The translations under genes and the position numbers were made by a program. Below, in pieces: positions 52,009 through 61,441 of a DNA stretch of 64,000 nucleotides (positions are counted from its first letter, which is position 1; each line of letters starts with the position of its first letter). Source of the stretch: UBA12567 sp964598425. GTDB lineage: Bacteria; Planctomycetota; Phycisphaerae; Phycisphaerales; SM1A02. The notes beneath the pieces are model-generated. The model saw nothing but the letters and a program-made list of their open reading frames with translations. It ran no database searches and had not been told where the DNA came from. Location: positions 1 through 64,000 of the forward strand of contig CAZRBV010000004.1 of assembly GCA_964598425.1 (NCBI GenBank), given 5' to 3'.

Positions 52009-54090
52009 TCACTGATCAGACTCCAGCAGATACGGCGACATCATAATCACTGATCCGTCGACCAGCGCCGCTGGCACATCGTCAGATGACCACGGTCCAA
52101 CGCCCCCGTGAATGAGAACATCGGATGGCTTGTGGTCTGGATCAGGACGGTGATACTCCCAGCCCATACCCGGATGGAGCGGGTTTTCAAGCGTTGGCTG
52201 ATCGAGGTAGTGCTCATCAACCAGAACATCCAGAGACTCAGGCCAATCCCCCGTGTCGGCCTGATACGCAATGCAAGCCATTGCAAGCACCCTGGCATGG
52301 ACTTTCGCTTCGGTGTTCCTGGCAGCATCGCGAGCAGATTCAATCGCTGGCAACGCGACGCCAAGTGCCACCGGCGCAACGAGTGGAAGCATTGATGCAA
52401 TATTCGCAGCAAGGCCGGTCACCAGTACATTGACGCTTGAGTCACAGGTTCCTGCGTACACCAGATCATCGCCTTGAGTACGAACTGTCAGCACACACGG
52501 GCTCGCCCCCTCAATGAGTTCGGCATACGGTGGCATGACAAGAGGAATGCCTGTGCTGGCATCGGTGCGAGGCCGCGTGTAGTTCGAGATCGCATTCATG
52601 ATTCCGGTGGCGATTCCGTATCCGTCGGCAAGTTGAGACGGAATATCGGTGAAATGCACCTGAACCGCTCCGATCGCATCGCGCCCGACCGCCGAAGCGA
52701 ATCGCGGGTTGTCCATGATCGAGGTCTTGCTTCCAAGCTGGCGACAGGCCGCAACCATCGCCTGTGGTGTCAGCGTCGCAAGGAGCCAGTCGCCCCGTAC
52801 GACGAGCGAGAGCTCAAATGGAACCGGCACGCCCGGGAAAGTCAGCGAAATGACTTCGCCACAGTCAGGATGAGACCACGAAGACAGCTGCACGTAGCCC
52901 TGCGTCATCGGCGCTGCCATGGCATTGACTCGAGCCGATAGAGTTCCGAGCGTCGTCGCCATGCCATCGGCGTTGGATAGACCGATCGCCATCACGCCAC
53001 TCATCAGCCCGCCGCCACCGGTCGAAACCGATCGGTACATGGCGAACGAGTCTCCGAGATAGTCGATCAATTCAGTTTTCGGATCGACGCCAAGCATCAT
53101 CTTGGCCTGCTGTCGAGCCATATCCGATGCCTTGATTGGCTCGCCACCCGGCCCCTCGCCCATGGGAGGCGCAAAACTGTCGGCCATCGCCAGCAAACCA
53201 CCGAGGAAGGTCTTGAGATTGAATCGACTCACTTGCACATCAACGGCGTCTGCAGGAATGACCTGCAGATTCGCCCGCTGGATGCCCTCGGCAACGAGAT
53301 CGCTGCCAAAGTGTTTGCCGTAGTTGGCGATGCGGCCGCCGATGTGCATCAGATTGTCACCGCGACCCATCGCGAACTCGATCCGCATGGCGTCCGGGCC
53401 CATGATGCCGAAACTGGACATGAAGGCAGCCGCCTGAGGCTCGAACATCGCAGCCACACCAAGAATTGGTTGCATGGCGCTGAAGTCCACGATCGCGCCC
53501 ATGAGTGGATCGACCCCTGCGGGCAAACCGCAGCCAGACCAGTCAATCGCCCCGAACTGCGGGTCTGCATTGACCACAAAAACAGCCTGACCATCCTCCG
53601 AGCCAAACACGACCGGCGGTCCTTGATTGGGTGCCACCAGGGTTGTCATGAGTCCGGGATGAGCCTCCGATGGCCCGACGGGTGGAGCGCCTGTCAAACT
53701 CATCACATGCCGCAGGCGATTGATGAGTTCCTCTGCAGATACACCAGCATTCCCGCGTGAAGACACAGAGAGTCCGAACGGCATCTGCGGGTCTACCGGT
53801 CCACTCGCCATCGTCATTCGCATGTCAAGTTCACTCATCGCAACCGATGCAAGCAGGTTGGCGATCGCGGCGCCTCGCTCTCCAGCGTCGGGCGGCAGGC
53901 TCAGGCCGTTCTGCTCCATCATGACCAGCGCGGCGTGCAAGTTCGCATCCTTGGGGTCATCCAGAATGCCGTCGATGCCAGCCGAGTACAGGACGATCGC
54001 ATCAGTCGCCGTGGCATCTGCAGATACTGCAGGAACAGACAACACGCCCGCCGCAATTGCGGCCCCGACACGTACAACGCGATTCAACAT
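52009..54090 (-). CDS. Secreted protein with pseudopilin-like C-terminal region, unknown
   Basis: A 693-residue protein with a cleavable signal (MLNRVVRVGAAIAAGVLSV, cut likely after SADA). The large central part is a repeat-poor alpha/beta region that vaguely recalls DUF3352-type bacterial surface proteins. Near the C-terminus, LPAIESARDAARNTEAKVHA followed by CIAYQADTGDWPESLDVLV resembles the post-helix part of type II secretion G pseudopilins, without the prepilin leader. The end has a strand-rich tail with DVPAALVDGSVIMM. ATG 54090 follows AGGAGA at 7 bases; ATG 54135 would spoil the signal peptide. It is first in an operon with lemA and the M48 protease. Confidence 0.7.
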   Translation of the reverse strand: MLNRVVRVGAAIAAGVLSVPAVSADATATDAIVLYSAGIDGILDDPKDANLHAALVMMEQNGLSLPPDAGERGAAIANLLASVAMSELDMRMTMASGPVDPQMPFGLSVSSRGNAGVSAEELINRLRHVMSLTGAPPVGPSEAHPGLMTTLVAPNQGPPVVFGSEDGQAVFVVNADPQFGAIDWSGCGLPAGVDPLMGAIVDFSAMQPILGVAAMFEPQAAAFMSSFGIMGPDAMRIEFAMGRGDNLMHIGGRIANYGKHFGSDLVAEGIQRANLQVIPADAVDVQVSRFNLKTFLGGLLAMADSFAPPMGEGPGGEPIKASDMARQQAKMMLGVDPKTELIDYLGDSFAMYRSVSTGGGGLMSGVMAIGLSNADGMATTLGTLSARVNAMAAPMTQGYVQLSSWSHPDCGEVISLTFPGVPVPFELSLVVRGDWLLATLTPQAMVAACRQLGSKTSIMDNPRFASAVGRDAIGAVQVHFTDIPSQLADGYGIATGIMNAISNYTRPRTDASTGIPLVMPPYAELIEGASPCVLTVRTQGDDLVYAGTCDSSVNVLVTGLAANIASMLPLVAPVALGVALPAIESARDAARNTEAKVHARVLAMACIAYQADTGDWPESLDVLVDEHYLDQPTLENPLHPGMGWEYHRPDPDHKPSDVLIHGGVGPWSSDDVPAALVDGSVIMMSPYLLESDQ

Positions 54091-54193
54091 GTGAAGTTCT
54101 CCTGTTCCCTCAACCCAACGTGGAATCTGACCCACGCATTGGCGCAGAGAGTCAGGATACCACTCGCTCGTTGGGAAAACCGTTCGCCCCTTT

Positions 54194-56059
54194 TCAGGTG
54201 CGGCGAAGCACGAGCATGCTCAGATCATCGTCGACATGTCCACCATGCCACCGCTCAGCGATCTCAATCCCCTGTGCAGCAACAGTTTGCGCGACTTCCT
54301 GCGGGCGCTCGCAAAGCCCGGCAGCCAGCCCTTCCGTTCCGAGCATGTCGCCGCTGGCATTGCGAGCTTCGGTGATTCCGTCGGTGTAGAACGCCAGCCA
54401 ATCTCCAGGTGCCAACGCACCTCGCCGCGACGTCCACACGCCATCAGCCACGACTCCGAGCAATGGTCCCGTCGAGTCGCCTTCCTCCCTCACCGATCCG
54501 GCTGCGCACACAAGCGCCGGCAAGTGCCCGGCAGAGACAATCTCAAAGGTCCCCTCGGCCAGGTGATATCGAGCGATGACACCGGTCACGAACACCTGAC
54601 GCTCGTTGTCATCACACAACTCGACATTCGTGCGCGACACGACATCAACAAGCGGGACATCAGGGTCGTCAAACTGCCGAAGAAGCGTCATGGCTCGGAC
54701 CATCACAAGCGCCGCGGGCATTCCCGATCCAGCCACGTCCGCAAGCACGACTGTCAACACACCATCCCGGACCCAGTAGTCGTAGAAGTCACCTGCAACA
54801 TGACGCGCTGCGACGTTTACTGCAAAGAGGTCAACTTCGGGATAGTCCGGGAGCACTGGATCATCGTGGGGAAGCATCTGCTCCTGGATCTCACGCGCTA
54901 CCTCGAGTTCCTGATCGACGCGCTGCTTTGCGGCTTCTGCCGCAGCGACCTCATGCACCGTCGCCTCAAGCCTGCGGGTCATGGTGTTGAAGTCAACGGC
55001 CAGGGTGCCAAGCTCATCTCTTCGACGGATGCGCTCGACGGTGGCCCCGAGTTCGCCACTTGAGACGCGACCGACCGCCGCGCCGAGACGACGCACATCT
55101 CCGGTCAGGCGAAGCCCGGTTGTCAGAACAATCGCCGCCATGATCAACCCACCGATCACCAGCACCGCGACATTGCGCGCCAGTTGCCACCGGACCGGCC
55201 CAAGCACCTCGTGTTCCGACATGGCCGCAGCAAAGACCCAATCGGTGGTGGGGATGGGCTCTACTGCGATGATGTGCGGCTTGCCATCCGGCCATGCTGG
55301 CTCGCGGATGAGCGTCGCGGGCTGGGTCTTCGCCAACGCAGTAGGCGCACCACCCTTAGCAACGGGCTTCGTGATGTTGTCCGGATTCGGATTCGAGATG
55401 AAGCGATCATCCGGGCCGACAAGGTATCCGAGCGTGTGTGTGAACTCTCCGATCGAGAGCCGCTCCTGAAGCGGAAGGAGCGGTACGTCCAGCGACACCA
55501 CGGCCACGACGGCCCCGGCTCGAAGCACGGGTACAGAATACGACACAAGCAGACCGCCAAAGACAGGTCCGTCATAGGGCGCCGTCCACCCGCCCTTGCC
55601 ATCATCGGCAACGCGATACCAGCTGCTCTGTGTGTAGTTCGGTTGCCCTTCGCGCTCGTATTCCTCCTTGAGATCACGTCGATGCATGACGCCATCCCGC
55701 TGCCACACATACGGCGCGGCGGGCTCATCACCGTCCACCTCATCCGGATTCCACGCTATCGACGCGCCTTCCACGAGCGGAACACGCCTCACCAGCTCTT
55801 CGAGCAGCGACCAGACGCGTTCACCCTTGAGCTCCGGCGCGTGGGTGAGCGCGGCCGATCCTGCGTGGGCTACGTGCATGGCCCGTGCCAGATCGCCATC
55901 AATCTCCCTTGCCGTCGCCTGCGTCAGCAGAAGCGCTCGCTCCTTGGCCGCAGCTAAGGCGAGATCACGCATCGCATCAAATTGCGTCCATCCGATGACA
56001 ACGAACACAGCCGTCAGCGGAAGCACAAGCAGCACGAGGAGTTTCAATCGAAGCGTCAT
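54194..56059 (-). CDS. RsbU-like PP2C phosphatase with sensor and HAMP domains
   Basis: A 621-residue membrane-bound serine/threonine phosphatase. TM1 (LLVLLVLPLTAVFVVIGW) and TM2 (VAVLVIGGLIMAAIVLTTG) frame an extracytoplasmic dCache-like sensor (about 30-290, with YLVGPDDRFISNPN). HAMP follows (DVRRLGAAVGRVSSGELGA), then a coiled coil leading to REIQEQMLP and the SpoIIE/RsbU catalytic core: VAGDFYDYW, LADVAGSGMPAALVM and FYTDGITEARN. Such proteins switch anti-anti-sigma factors. No rsbV, rsbW or sigma gene is adjacent. Its ATG overlaps the pgl stop (ATGA), so it is the last gene of the pentose-phosphate operon. Confidence 0.92.
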   Translation of the reverse strand: MTLRLKLLVLLVLPLTAVFVVIGWTQFDAMRDLALAAAKERALLLTQATAREIDGDLARAMHVAHAGSAALTHAPELKGERVWSLLEELVRRVPLVEGASIAWNPDEVDGDEPAAPYVWQRDGVMHRRDLKEEYEREGQPNYTQSSWYRVADDGKGGWTAPYDGPVFGGLLVSYSVPVLRAGAVVAVVSLDVPLLPLQERLSIGEFTHTLGYLVGPDDRFISNPNPDNITKPVAKGGAPTALAKTQPATLIREPAWPDGKPHIIAVEPIPTTDWVFAAAMSEHEVLGPVRWQLARNVAVLVIGGLIMAAIVLTTGLRLTGDVRRLGAAVGRVSSGELGATVERIRRRDELGTLAVDFNTMTRRLEATVHEVAAAEAAKQRVDQELEVAREIQEQMLPHDDPVLPDYPEVDLFAVNVAARHVAGDFYDYWVRDGVLTVVLADVAGSGMPAALVMVRAMTLLRQFDDPDVPLVDVVSRTNVELCDDNERQVFVTGVIARYHLAEGTFEIVSAGHLPALVCAAGSVREEGDSTGPLLGVVADGVWTSRRGALAPGDWLAFYTDGITEARNASGDMLGTEGLAAGLCERPQEVAQTVAAQGIEIAERWHGGHVDDDLSMLVLRRT

Positions 56060-56781
56060 GGGAGCAGGCTCGCCGCTGCAGCGTCTGCAAAGGCCCTTGC
56101 GTTTCGCCGAGGGACTCTTCCGGCAGGAATCGACTCATCGCCCTGAACCAGACGCGCAAACATGCCGGCCTTGTCCTCACCCTGCACGTGCCACACAATC
56201 TGACGGGCCGATGCAATCGACGGGAACGTCATCGTCATTCGCCTCCGGCCCGCGTGTGGCCGCGCCGTCACGACAACTCCTTGTGTACACGCGCCAGCCG
56301 CTTCATCTTCCGGAAAGAGGGAGGCCGTATGCCCGTCCGCGCCGAGTCCGAGATGAACGATGTCTGGGCCCCGACCGCTCGTCAGCTCACGCAGGAGTCC
56401 GTCGTACGAAGCCGCCGCTGCGCTCAAGTCATCTGACTCGACCGGCATCGGATGAAGATTCTCGCTCGGAATGACGGGGCCGAACACCCGAGCCGCAGCC
56501 GTCCAATTCCGCTCATCGCTTCCTGCGGGCGCAATCCGCTCATCGACTTGCACGATGTGTACGCGACTCCACTGGACATCACGCCGGGCGGCAAGCATGC
56601 TGAACATGGCCCATGGCGACCGGCCACCACTTACCGCCAGTACCGCCGTTCCGTCGAAGGTGAGCTCCACCAGTACACCTGCGATCCACTCGGCACCATG
56701 CGCCGCGAGCGAACCTGCGTCCTGGAAGACAAGAACTTCAAGATCGCCCGATCCGTCCCTCGATGTATCCGCTTCAGGCAT
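56056..56781 (-). CDS. pgl: 6-Phosphogluconolactonase
   Basis: Hydrolyses 6-phosphogluconolactone in the oxidative pentose phosphate pathway. The 241-residue protein (DevB/Pgl type) has VLAVSGGRSPWAMF near residue 50, VQVDERIAPAGSDERNW and the diagnostic VHLGLGADGHTASLFP. The ATG at 56781 shares its A with the zwf stop (TGATG), a coupled start. ATG 56829 is in frame but would overlap zwf by 49 bases. It is followed by ATGA overlap with the RsbU-like gene. Confidence 0.93.
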   Translation of the reverse strand: MPEADTSRDGSGDLEVLVFQDAGSLAAHGAEWIAGVLVELTFDGTAVLAVSGGRSPWAMFSMLAARRDVQWSRVHIVQVDERIAPAGSDERNWTAAARVFGPVIPSENLHPMPVESDDLSAAAASYDGLLRELTSGRGPDIVHLGLGADGHTASLFPEDEAAGACTQGVVVTARPHAGRRRMTMTFPSIASARQIVWHVQGEDKAGMFARLVQGDESIPAGRVPRRNARAFADAAAASLLP

Positions 56782-58187
56782 CAACTCTCTGGAGCGCGAG
56801 CCCGAACGGGGCTCAACGGATCGTGCCATGCATTGTGGCCAACAACGAGTTTCCGAGCTTCCAGCGGCCCCCAGGTCCCCGGCTGATAGTCGTAGAGATG
56901 TGTATTCGCTGCGAGTACCGGATCAACAATGCCCCAAGCAGTCTCCACCTCATCGACCCTCGCGAACAGCCCGGCCTGCCCCTCCATGGCATCTTCGATC
57001 AACCGCTCGTACGCGGACATTTCATCCGGCTCCTGGTGAACTGCGATCATCTCGATCTGCTCACCGGTCATTGCCTCACCCGACTTCTTCGCCCGCGCCC
57101 CGATCGAAATCGTCGTAAACGGCTTGAACTGAAACCGAAAGTAGTTTCTCTCACAGTCCGTTGTGTCTTCGAACAGGGCTTGAGGCGGCCGACGCAAGTC
57201 CACCAGAACTTCCGTTGCAGTTACGGGCATCTTCTTGCCAACTCGCACGAGAAACGGCACACCGGCCCATCGCCATGAATCGATGTGAAACCGCACTGCC
57301 GCGTAGGTTTCGGTCCTTGAGTCAGGATGCACCCCTGCTTCTTTCAAGAAGCCTCGATAGCGTCCACGGACCACCTCGTTCGGGGTCAATGGCCTCATAG
57401 ATCTCAGCACCCGAACTTTGGCATCACGCAGTGACTCGTCGTCAGATGCCGCGGGCGGGTCCATCGCCAGAAGCGCGACCATTTGCATCATGTGATTTTG
57501 AATGACGTCGCGAATGGCGCCAGCCTCGTCATAGAAGGCCCCCCGCCCCTCGACGCCGAAGTCCTCGGCCATTGTGATCTGCACACTGCGAACGTGTTCG
57601 CGATTCCAGATCGGCTCCAGGAAGCGATTGCCGAACCTGAAATAGGTCAGGTTCAGGAGCGGCTCCTTGCCGAGATAGTGGTCGATTCGATAGACCCGTT
57701 CCTCGGGGAACACCGCATGGAGTTCCTCGTTCAGTCGGATTGCCGACTCAAGATCCCGTCCAAAGGGCTTCTCAACGACAACCGATGCGCCTGCGGCGCA
57801 GCCACCGGCCGCAATATTCGCGGTCACCATCCCAAAGATGCTCGGCGGAACAGCGAGGTAGTGCAGCGGATGTTTGGCGTCGCCAAGTGCCTCTCGAAGT
57901 CGCTTGAAACTCGCCGGATCGGAGTAGTCTCCGAGTACATACTGAAGGCGCCCTGCGAATCTCTCAAACACTGCATCATCTATCTCGCCGCCGCCAAACC
58001 GCTCGATACCGTCCCGTGCTCTCACACGGAGATCCTCAAGCGTCATCTCCTGCCTGGCAATACCAACAACCGGCACTTCAAGTGCCCCGCGCTCCTCAAG
58101 GGCGTACAGTGACGGGAAGATTTTCCGATGTGCAAGATCGCCTGTCACACCGAAGATCACCAGGGCATCAGCGCGTTGCCGGCTCAT
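56781..58187 (-). CDS. zwf: Glucose-6-phosphate 1-dehydrogenase
   Basis: Oxidises glucose 6-phosphate to the lactone, making NADPH. The 468-residue protein has the coenzyme site VIFGVTGDLAHRK (residues 10-22), the signature RIDHYLGKEPLLN with its catalytic His-Asp and Lys, and QNHMMQMVALLAMD. Start ATG 58187 overlaps the gnd stop (ATGA). Confidence 0.97.
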   Translation of the reverse strand: MSRQRADALVIFGVTGDLAHRKIFPSLYALEERGALEVPVVGIARQEMTLEDLRVRARDGIERFGGGEIDDAVFERFAGRLQYVLGDYSDPASFKRLREALGDAKHPLHYLAVPPSIFGMVTANIAAGGCAAGASVVVEKPFGRDLESAIRLNEELHAVFPEERVYRIDHYLGKEPLLNLTYFRFGNRFLEPIWNREHVRSVQITMAEDFGVEGRGAFYDEAGAIRDVIQNHMMQMVALLAMDPPAASDDESLRDAKVRVLRSMRPLTPNEVVRGRYRGFLKEAGVHPDSRTETYAAVRFHIDSWRWAGVPFLVRVGKKMPVTATEVLVDLRRPPQALFEDTTDCERNYFRFQFKPFTTISIGARAKKSGEAMTGEQIEMIAVHQEPDEMSAYERLIEDAMEGQAGLFARVDEVETAWGIVDPVLAANTHLYDYQPGTWGPLEARKLVVGHNAWHDPLSPVRARAPES

Positions 58188-59197
58188 GCCTCTTTCTCGA
58201 CATGACCACCAAACTGGTGTCGCATGGCAGACAGCACCCGCCGACCAAACTCGTCTTCACCCCGCGAGGCAAACCTCTGGAACAGAGCTGCAGCAAGCAC
58301 CGGCGCTGGTGATCCTGTCTCGATCGCAGCCTCAAGAGTCCATCGCCCTTCGCCTGAATCTGAAACCCGACCTGCAAAAGAATCGAGCGCTGGATCTTCA
58401 TGCAGCGCTGCTGCGGTGAGATCCAGAAGCCAGGATCCAATCACGCTTCCCCTCCTCCACAATTCAGTAATCGCCGGAAGATCCAGCTCATATTGAAAGG
58501 CCTCTGGTGCTCTCAGCGGGGTCGTTTCCGCGTCGTGCTGTTGTGATCCGGTTCCCGCAGACGCGTGCGCCAATACGCCAAGACCTTCGGCATAGGCCGC
58601 CATCAATCCGTATTCAATTCCATTGTGAACCATCTTGACAAAGTGGCCCGCGCCGCTTGGGCCGCAGTGCAGCCATCCCTGTTCGGCCGGTGGTGGTGTC
58701 CCATCCAGCCCTGGAGTCCGCGACGCCGCCTCCACGCCTGGCGCAAGCGTCTCCAGCGCAGGCTGAAGATGCGCCACGGCAAGTTCGTCCCCGCCGACCA
58801 TCAGGCAATACCCGCGATCCTGCCCCCACACGCCACCGCTCACGCCAGCATCCACGTAGCGGACACCGCGCTCCCCAAGCGCCGCATGCCGAGTGAGATC
58901 ATCACGCCACATACTGTTGCCGCCGTCTACGAGTACGTCGCCCTCACTGAGATGCGGAGCGACGTTGTCAATAACCGTATCAACGAGCCCCGCCGGAACC
59001 ATCATCCAGACTGCCCTGGGTGACTTCAGCACAGCGGCCATCGCCTCAACTGACGCAACCGGAGTCGCTCCATCTGAAGCGAGTTCCGATACGGCGTCCT
59101 GATTGACGTCCCACACAACACACTCATGGCCCGCGGCAAGCAGACGCCGCACCATGCCCGCTCCCATTCTCCCTAGACCAATCATCCCGATCTGCAT
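58184..59197 (-). CDS. gnd: 6-Phosphogluconate dehydrogenase (decarboxylating), short type
   Basis: Oxidative decarboxylation of 6-phosphogluconate to ribulose 5-phosphate. At 337 residues it belongs to the short (about 300-340) GntZ/YqeC-like group, which often prefers NAD, rather than the 470-residue E. coli type. GMIGLGRMGAGMVRRL (4-19), VDGGNSMWRDD, DAGVSGGVWGQDRGYCLMVGG (in two parts) and the catalytic HFVKMVHNGIEYG are visible. ATG 59197 matches the family start; the frame extends 30 codons upstream without similarity. It lies 16 bases after the rpiB-tal stop. Confidence 0.93.
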   Translation of the reverse strand: MQIGMIGLGRMGAGMVRRLLAAGHECVVWDVNQDAVSELASDGATPVASVEAMAAVLKSPRAVWMMVPAGLVDTVIDNVAPHLSEGDVLVDGGNSMWRDDLTRHAALGERGVRYVDAGVSGGVWGQDRGYCLMVGGDELAVAHLQPALETLAPGVEAASRTPGLDGTPPPAEQGWLHCGPSGAGHFVKMVHNGIEYGLMAAYAEGLGVLAHASAGTGSQQHDAETTPLRAPEAFQYELDLPAITELWRRGSVIGSWLLDLTAAALHEDPALDSFAGRVSDSGEGRWTLEAAIETGSPAPVLAAALFQRFASRGEDEFGRRVLSAMRHQFGGHVEKEA

Positions 59198-59213
59198 CGA
59201 GGTGCGCTCCCGC

Positions 59214-60731
59214 TCAGGTGGCCTGCAGATTGCCGGCTTTGTTCTCGATCGTCTGGAGCAGATTTCGCCATGACTTGACGAATGCATCGGCGCCGTCAGA
59301 TTGAAGTTTCTCCGCCAGTGCCGCTACGTCTACGCCCGCCGCCTCAAACCCGCCCACAACCGCGTCGGCTTCCGCCCACGATTCGGGACCGAGTGTTCCG
59401 GTGACCTCACCGTGATCGGCGAAGGCCAGCAGCGTAGGCTCGGGAATCGTATTGATGGAATCCTTCGCCACAAGCCCGGAGATGTAGAGCGTGTCCGGAA
59501 GCGACGGATCCTTTGTGCTTGTGCTCGCCATCAGAAGCTTCTGCCGATGGCCGCCTTGAGACTCGATCGCCTTGAATCGTTCGCTTGAGAAGATCTCTTC
59601 ACAGGCACGGTGACACTGTGTGACCACCGCAATGCCCAACCGATTCGAAAGGTCATCTCCGACAAGACTCGCCGTGGGCGTGTCCCAGCGCGACACAAAC
59701 ACTGAAGCAACTGAAAACACGTTGGCATCGAGCCCTGCTTCGAGCCTGCGCTCGATTCCTCGCATGTACGCTTCAGCGGCGCGTCGATACTGCGCCTCAT
59801 TGAAAATCAGCGTAACGTTGACATTGACCCCTCGGAAGATCAACTCCTCAATCGCTTCAGGCGATTCAGGAGTGCCCGGCACCTTGATCATGAGGTTTGG
59901 TCGACCAGCTCGCTCAAAGAGCGCTGTCCCCTGCTCAATTGTCGTAGCGGCATCTGCCGCAAGAAGCGGCGACACTTCCAATGACACACATCCATCGGTT
60001 CCGCCACTTACATCCCAGGAAGTACGAAGCAAATCGGCGGCTCTGGTCAGATCCTCTAGCGCAAGCGTGAAGAGCGTCTCCTCGGCATCACCCGCACCAA
60101 TAGCTGCGTCGTAGAGATCACTGCCGGAGATCGCTTTGTCGAAGATTGACGGGTTGCTCGTCAGGCCGGTCACACAATTGTCGGCGATGTACTTCGAGAG
60201 GGTGCCGTCATCGAGAATGTCCCGTCGAATGTAATCGAGCCAGACCGCTTGGCCGGCGTCGGCCAAATCATGGAGCGGGTTCATCGTTCGCTTCCTTTCG
60301 ATCTCGATGATCTGCGAGAGCCGTCGGCGGTAACGCTCGGCTGGTTGAAACTCGGCGTTCAGGTACGCGGTGACAATCTCGGTTGCAGGCTCAGGGCCGA
60401 TGACCCGCGTACCGAGTGTGAGGACGTTGGCCGCATCATGCTCGACCATCTGGTGAGCCGTGTAGGTGTCGTGGGCGGTCGCGGCTCGGATGCCGGGAAA
60501 TCGATTGGCGGCCATCGTCATTCCGGCTCCCGACCCACACAGAAGGATGCCGCGCTGCACCCTGCCAGTCATGAGTTCCTGGCAAAGCGCTTCAGCAGCA
60601 ACCGGAAAGTCCACTCGTTCACCCTCTTGGGGCCCCACCAGGATCGGTTCGTGACCGAGCTGACTGACCACCTCGGCGAGGTGTGCCCGCATTTCCAGAC
60701 CCGCATGATCTCCCGCCAGTGCAACTCGCAT
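59214..60731 (-). CDS. RpiB-transaldolase fusion (ribose-5-phosphate isomerase B + transaldolase)
   Basis: One 505-residue frame carries two pentose-phosphate enzymes. Residues 1-149 are RpiB: GDHAG (7-11), Cys65 in LLCGSGAGM, His98 in VEHDAANVLTLG, with Asp where E. coli RpiB has Asn next to that His, and the natural C-terminus LSQIIEIERKR. Residues 150-505 are transaldolase: TSNPSIFDKAI, IKVPGT with the Schiff-base Lys283, and RWDTPTASL. The joint has no linker: Met150 follows RpiB's last residues directly. AAGGAAG lies 6 bases before this internal ATG (60284), so separate Tal could also be made. ATG 60731 follows GGAGG. It is first in rpiB-tal-gnd-zwf-pgl-rsbU. Confidence 0.93.
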   Translation of the reverse strand: MRVALAGDHAGLEMRAHLAEVVSQLGHEPILVGPQEGERVDFPVAAEALCQELMTGRVQRGILLCGSGAGMTMAANRFPGIRAATAHDTYTAHQMVEHDAANVLTLGTRVIGPEPATEIVTAYLNAEFQPAERYRRRLSQIIEIERKRTMNPLHDLADAGQAVWLDYIRRDILDDGTLSKYIADNCVTGLTSNPSIFDKAISGSDLYDAAIGAGDAEETLFTLALEDLTRAADLLRTSWDVSGGTDGCVSLEVSPLLAADAATTIEQGTALFERAGRPNLMIKVPGTPESPEAIEELIFRGVNVNVTLIFNEAQYRRAAEAYMRGIERRLEAGLDANVFSVASVFVSRWDTPTASLVGDDLSNRLGIAVVTQCHRACEEIFSSERFKAIESQGGHRQKLLMASTSTKDPSLPDTLYISGLVAKDSINTIPEPTLLAFADHGEVTGTLGPESWAEADAVVGGFEAAGVDVAALAEKLQSDGADAFVKSWRNLLQTIENKAGNLQAT

Positions 60732-60778
60732 CGCGCGCCTCCAGAGGGCAAGATAACGACCCCGGAGCATCGGCTATC

Positions 60779-61441
60779 GTGCCTCTTGTGAACATCCTTG
60801 TGATCGACGTCGGCGGCACGAATCTGAAGATCCTCCGCTCGGGTGAAGAAACCCGGCGAAAGGTGAAGTCCGGCTCCCATGTCTCGGCGGAGTACATGGC
60901 CGAGGCAGTCCAGGAGGCCTGCTCGGACTGGACGTGGGACCGGGTATCCATCGGCTACCCCTCCCCGGTTGTCGGCGGCCGCCCCCTCCTGAACCCATCC
61001 AATCTGGGCGGCGGATGGGTCGGATTCGACTACGAGGCAGCCTTTGGTTGCCCCGTCCGCATTCTCAACGATGCCGCCATGCAGGCGCTTGGCAGTTACC
61101 ACGGCGGCCGCATGCTCTTTCTCGGCCTCGGCACCGGGCTTGGCTCGGCCATGATTGAAGACGATCGTCTGGAGCCTCTGGAACTCGGGCATATGCCATT
61201 CCGTGACTCCTCGTTCGAGGAGTACACCGGCAAGGCCGCCCTCAAGCGGGATGGGTTCAAGCAGTGGCGAAAAACTGTCTTTGCGGTTGTCGACCAGTTT
61301 GTCGACGCCATCGACCCGGACTATGTCGTCCTCGGGGGGGGCAACGTCAAGAAACTCGATGACCTTCCGGCGCGGTGCGAGCGCGGCAGCAACTTCAATG
61401 CCTTCATTGGCGGGTTCAGAATGTGGGAGTCCGACTCATGA
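60779..61441 (+). CDS. ROK-family glucokinase, polyphosphate-glucokinase-like
   Basis: A 220-residue sugar kinase that would phosphorylate glucose. VIDVGGTNLK (about 8-17) is the phosphate-binding loop. GYPSPVVGGRPLLNPSNLGGGW and VRILNDAAMQALG carry the catalytic Asp, and MLFLGLGTGLGSAMI is the second phosphate loop. The short length and the GYPSPV...PNLG-like block recall polyphosphate glucokinases (PpgK); donor choice (ATP or polyphosphate) is not settled by sequence. Start GTG 60779 is chosen; GTG 60788 is possible. It is divergent from rpiB-tal (47 bases) and overlaps pgi by ATGA. Confidence 0.88.
   Translation: MPLVNILVIDVGGTNLKILRSGEETRRKVKSGSHVSAEYMAEAVQEACSDWTWDRVSIGYPSPVVGGRPLLNPSNLGGGWVGFDYEAAFGCPVRILNDAAMQALGSYHGGRMLFLGLGTGLGSAMIEDDRLEPLELGHMPFRDSSFEEYTGKAALKRDGFKQWRKTVFAVVDQFVDAIDPDYVVLGGGNVKKLDDLPARCERGSNFNAFIGGFRMWESDS

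Noticed and set aside
54113..54174. Inverted repeat CCCAACG...CGTTGGG between the RsbU-like gene and the secreted protein gene
   Set aside because: Seven-base arms 48 bases apart are expected by chance in this composition and no other signal supports them.
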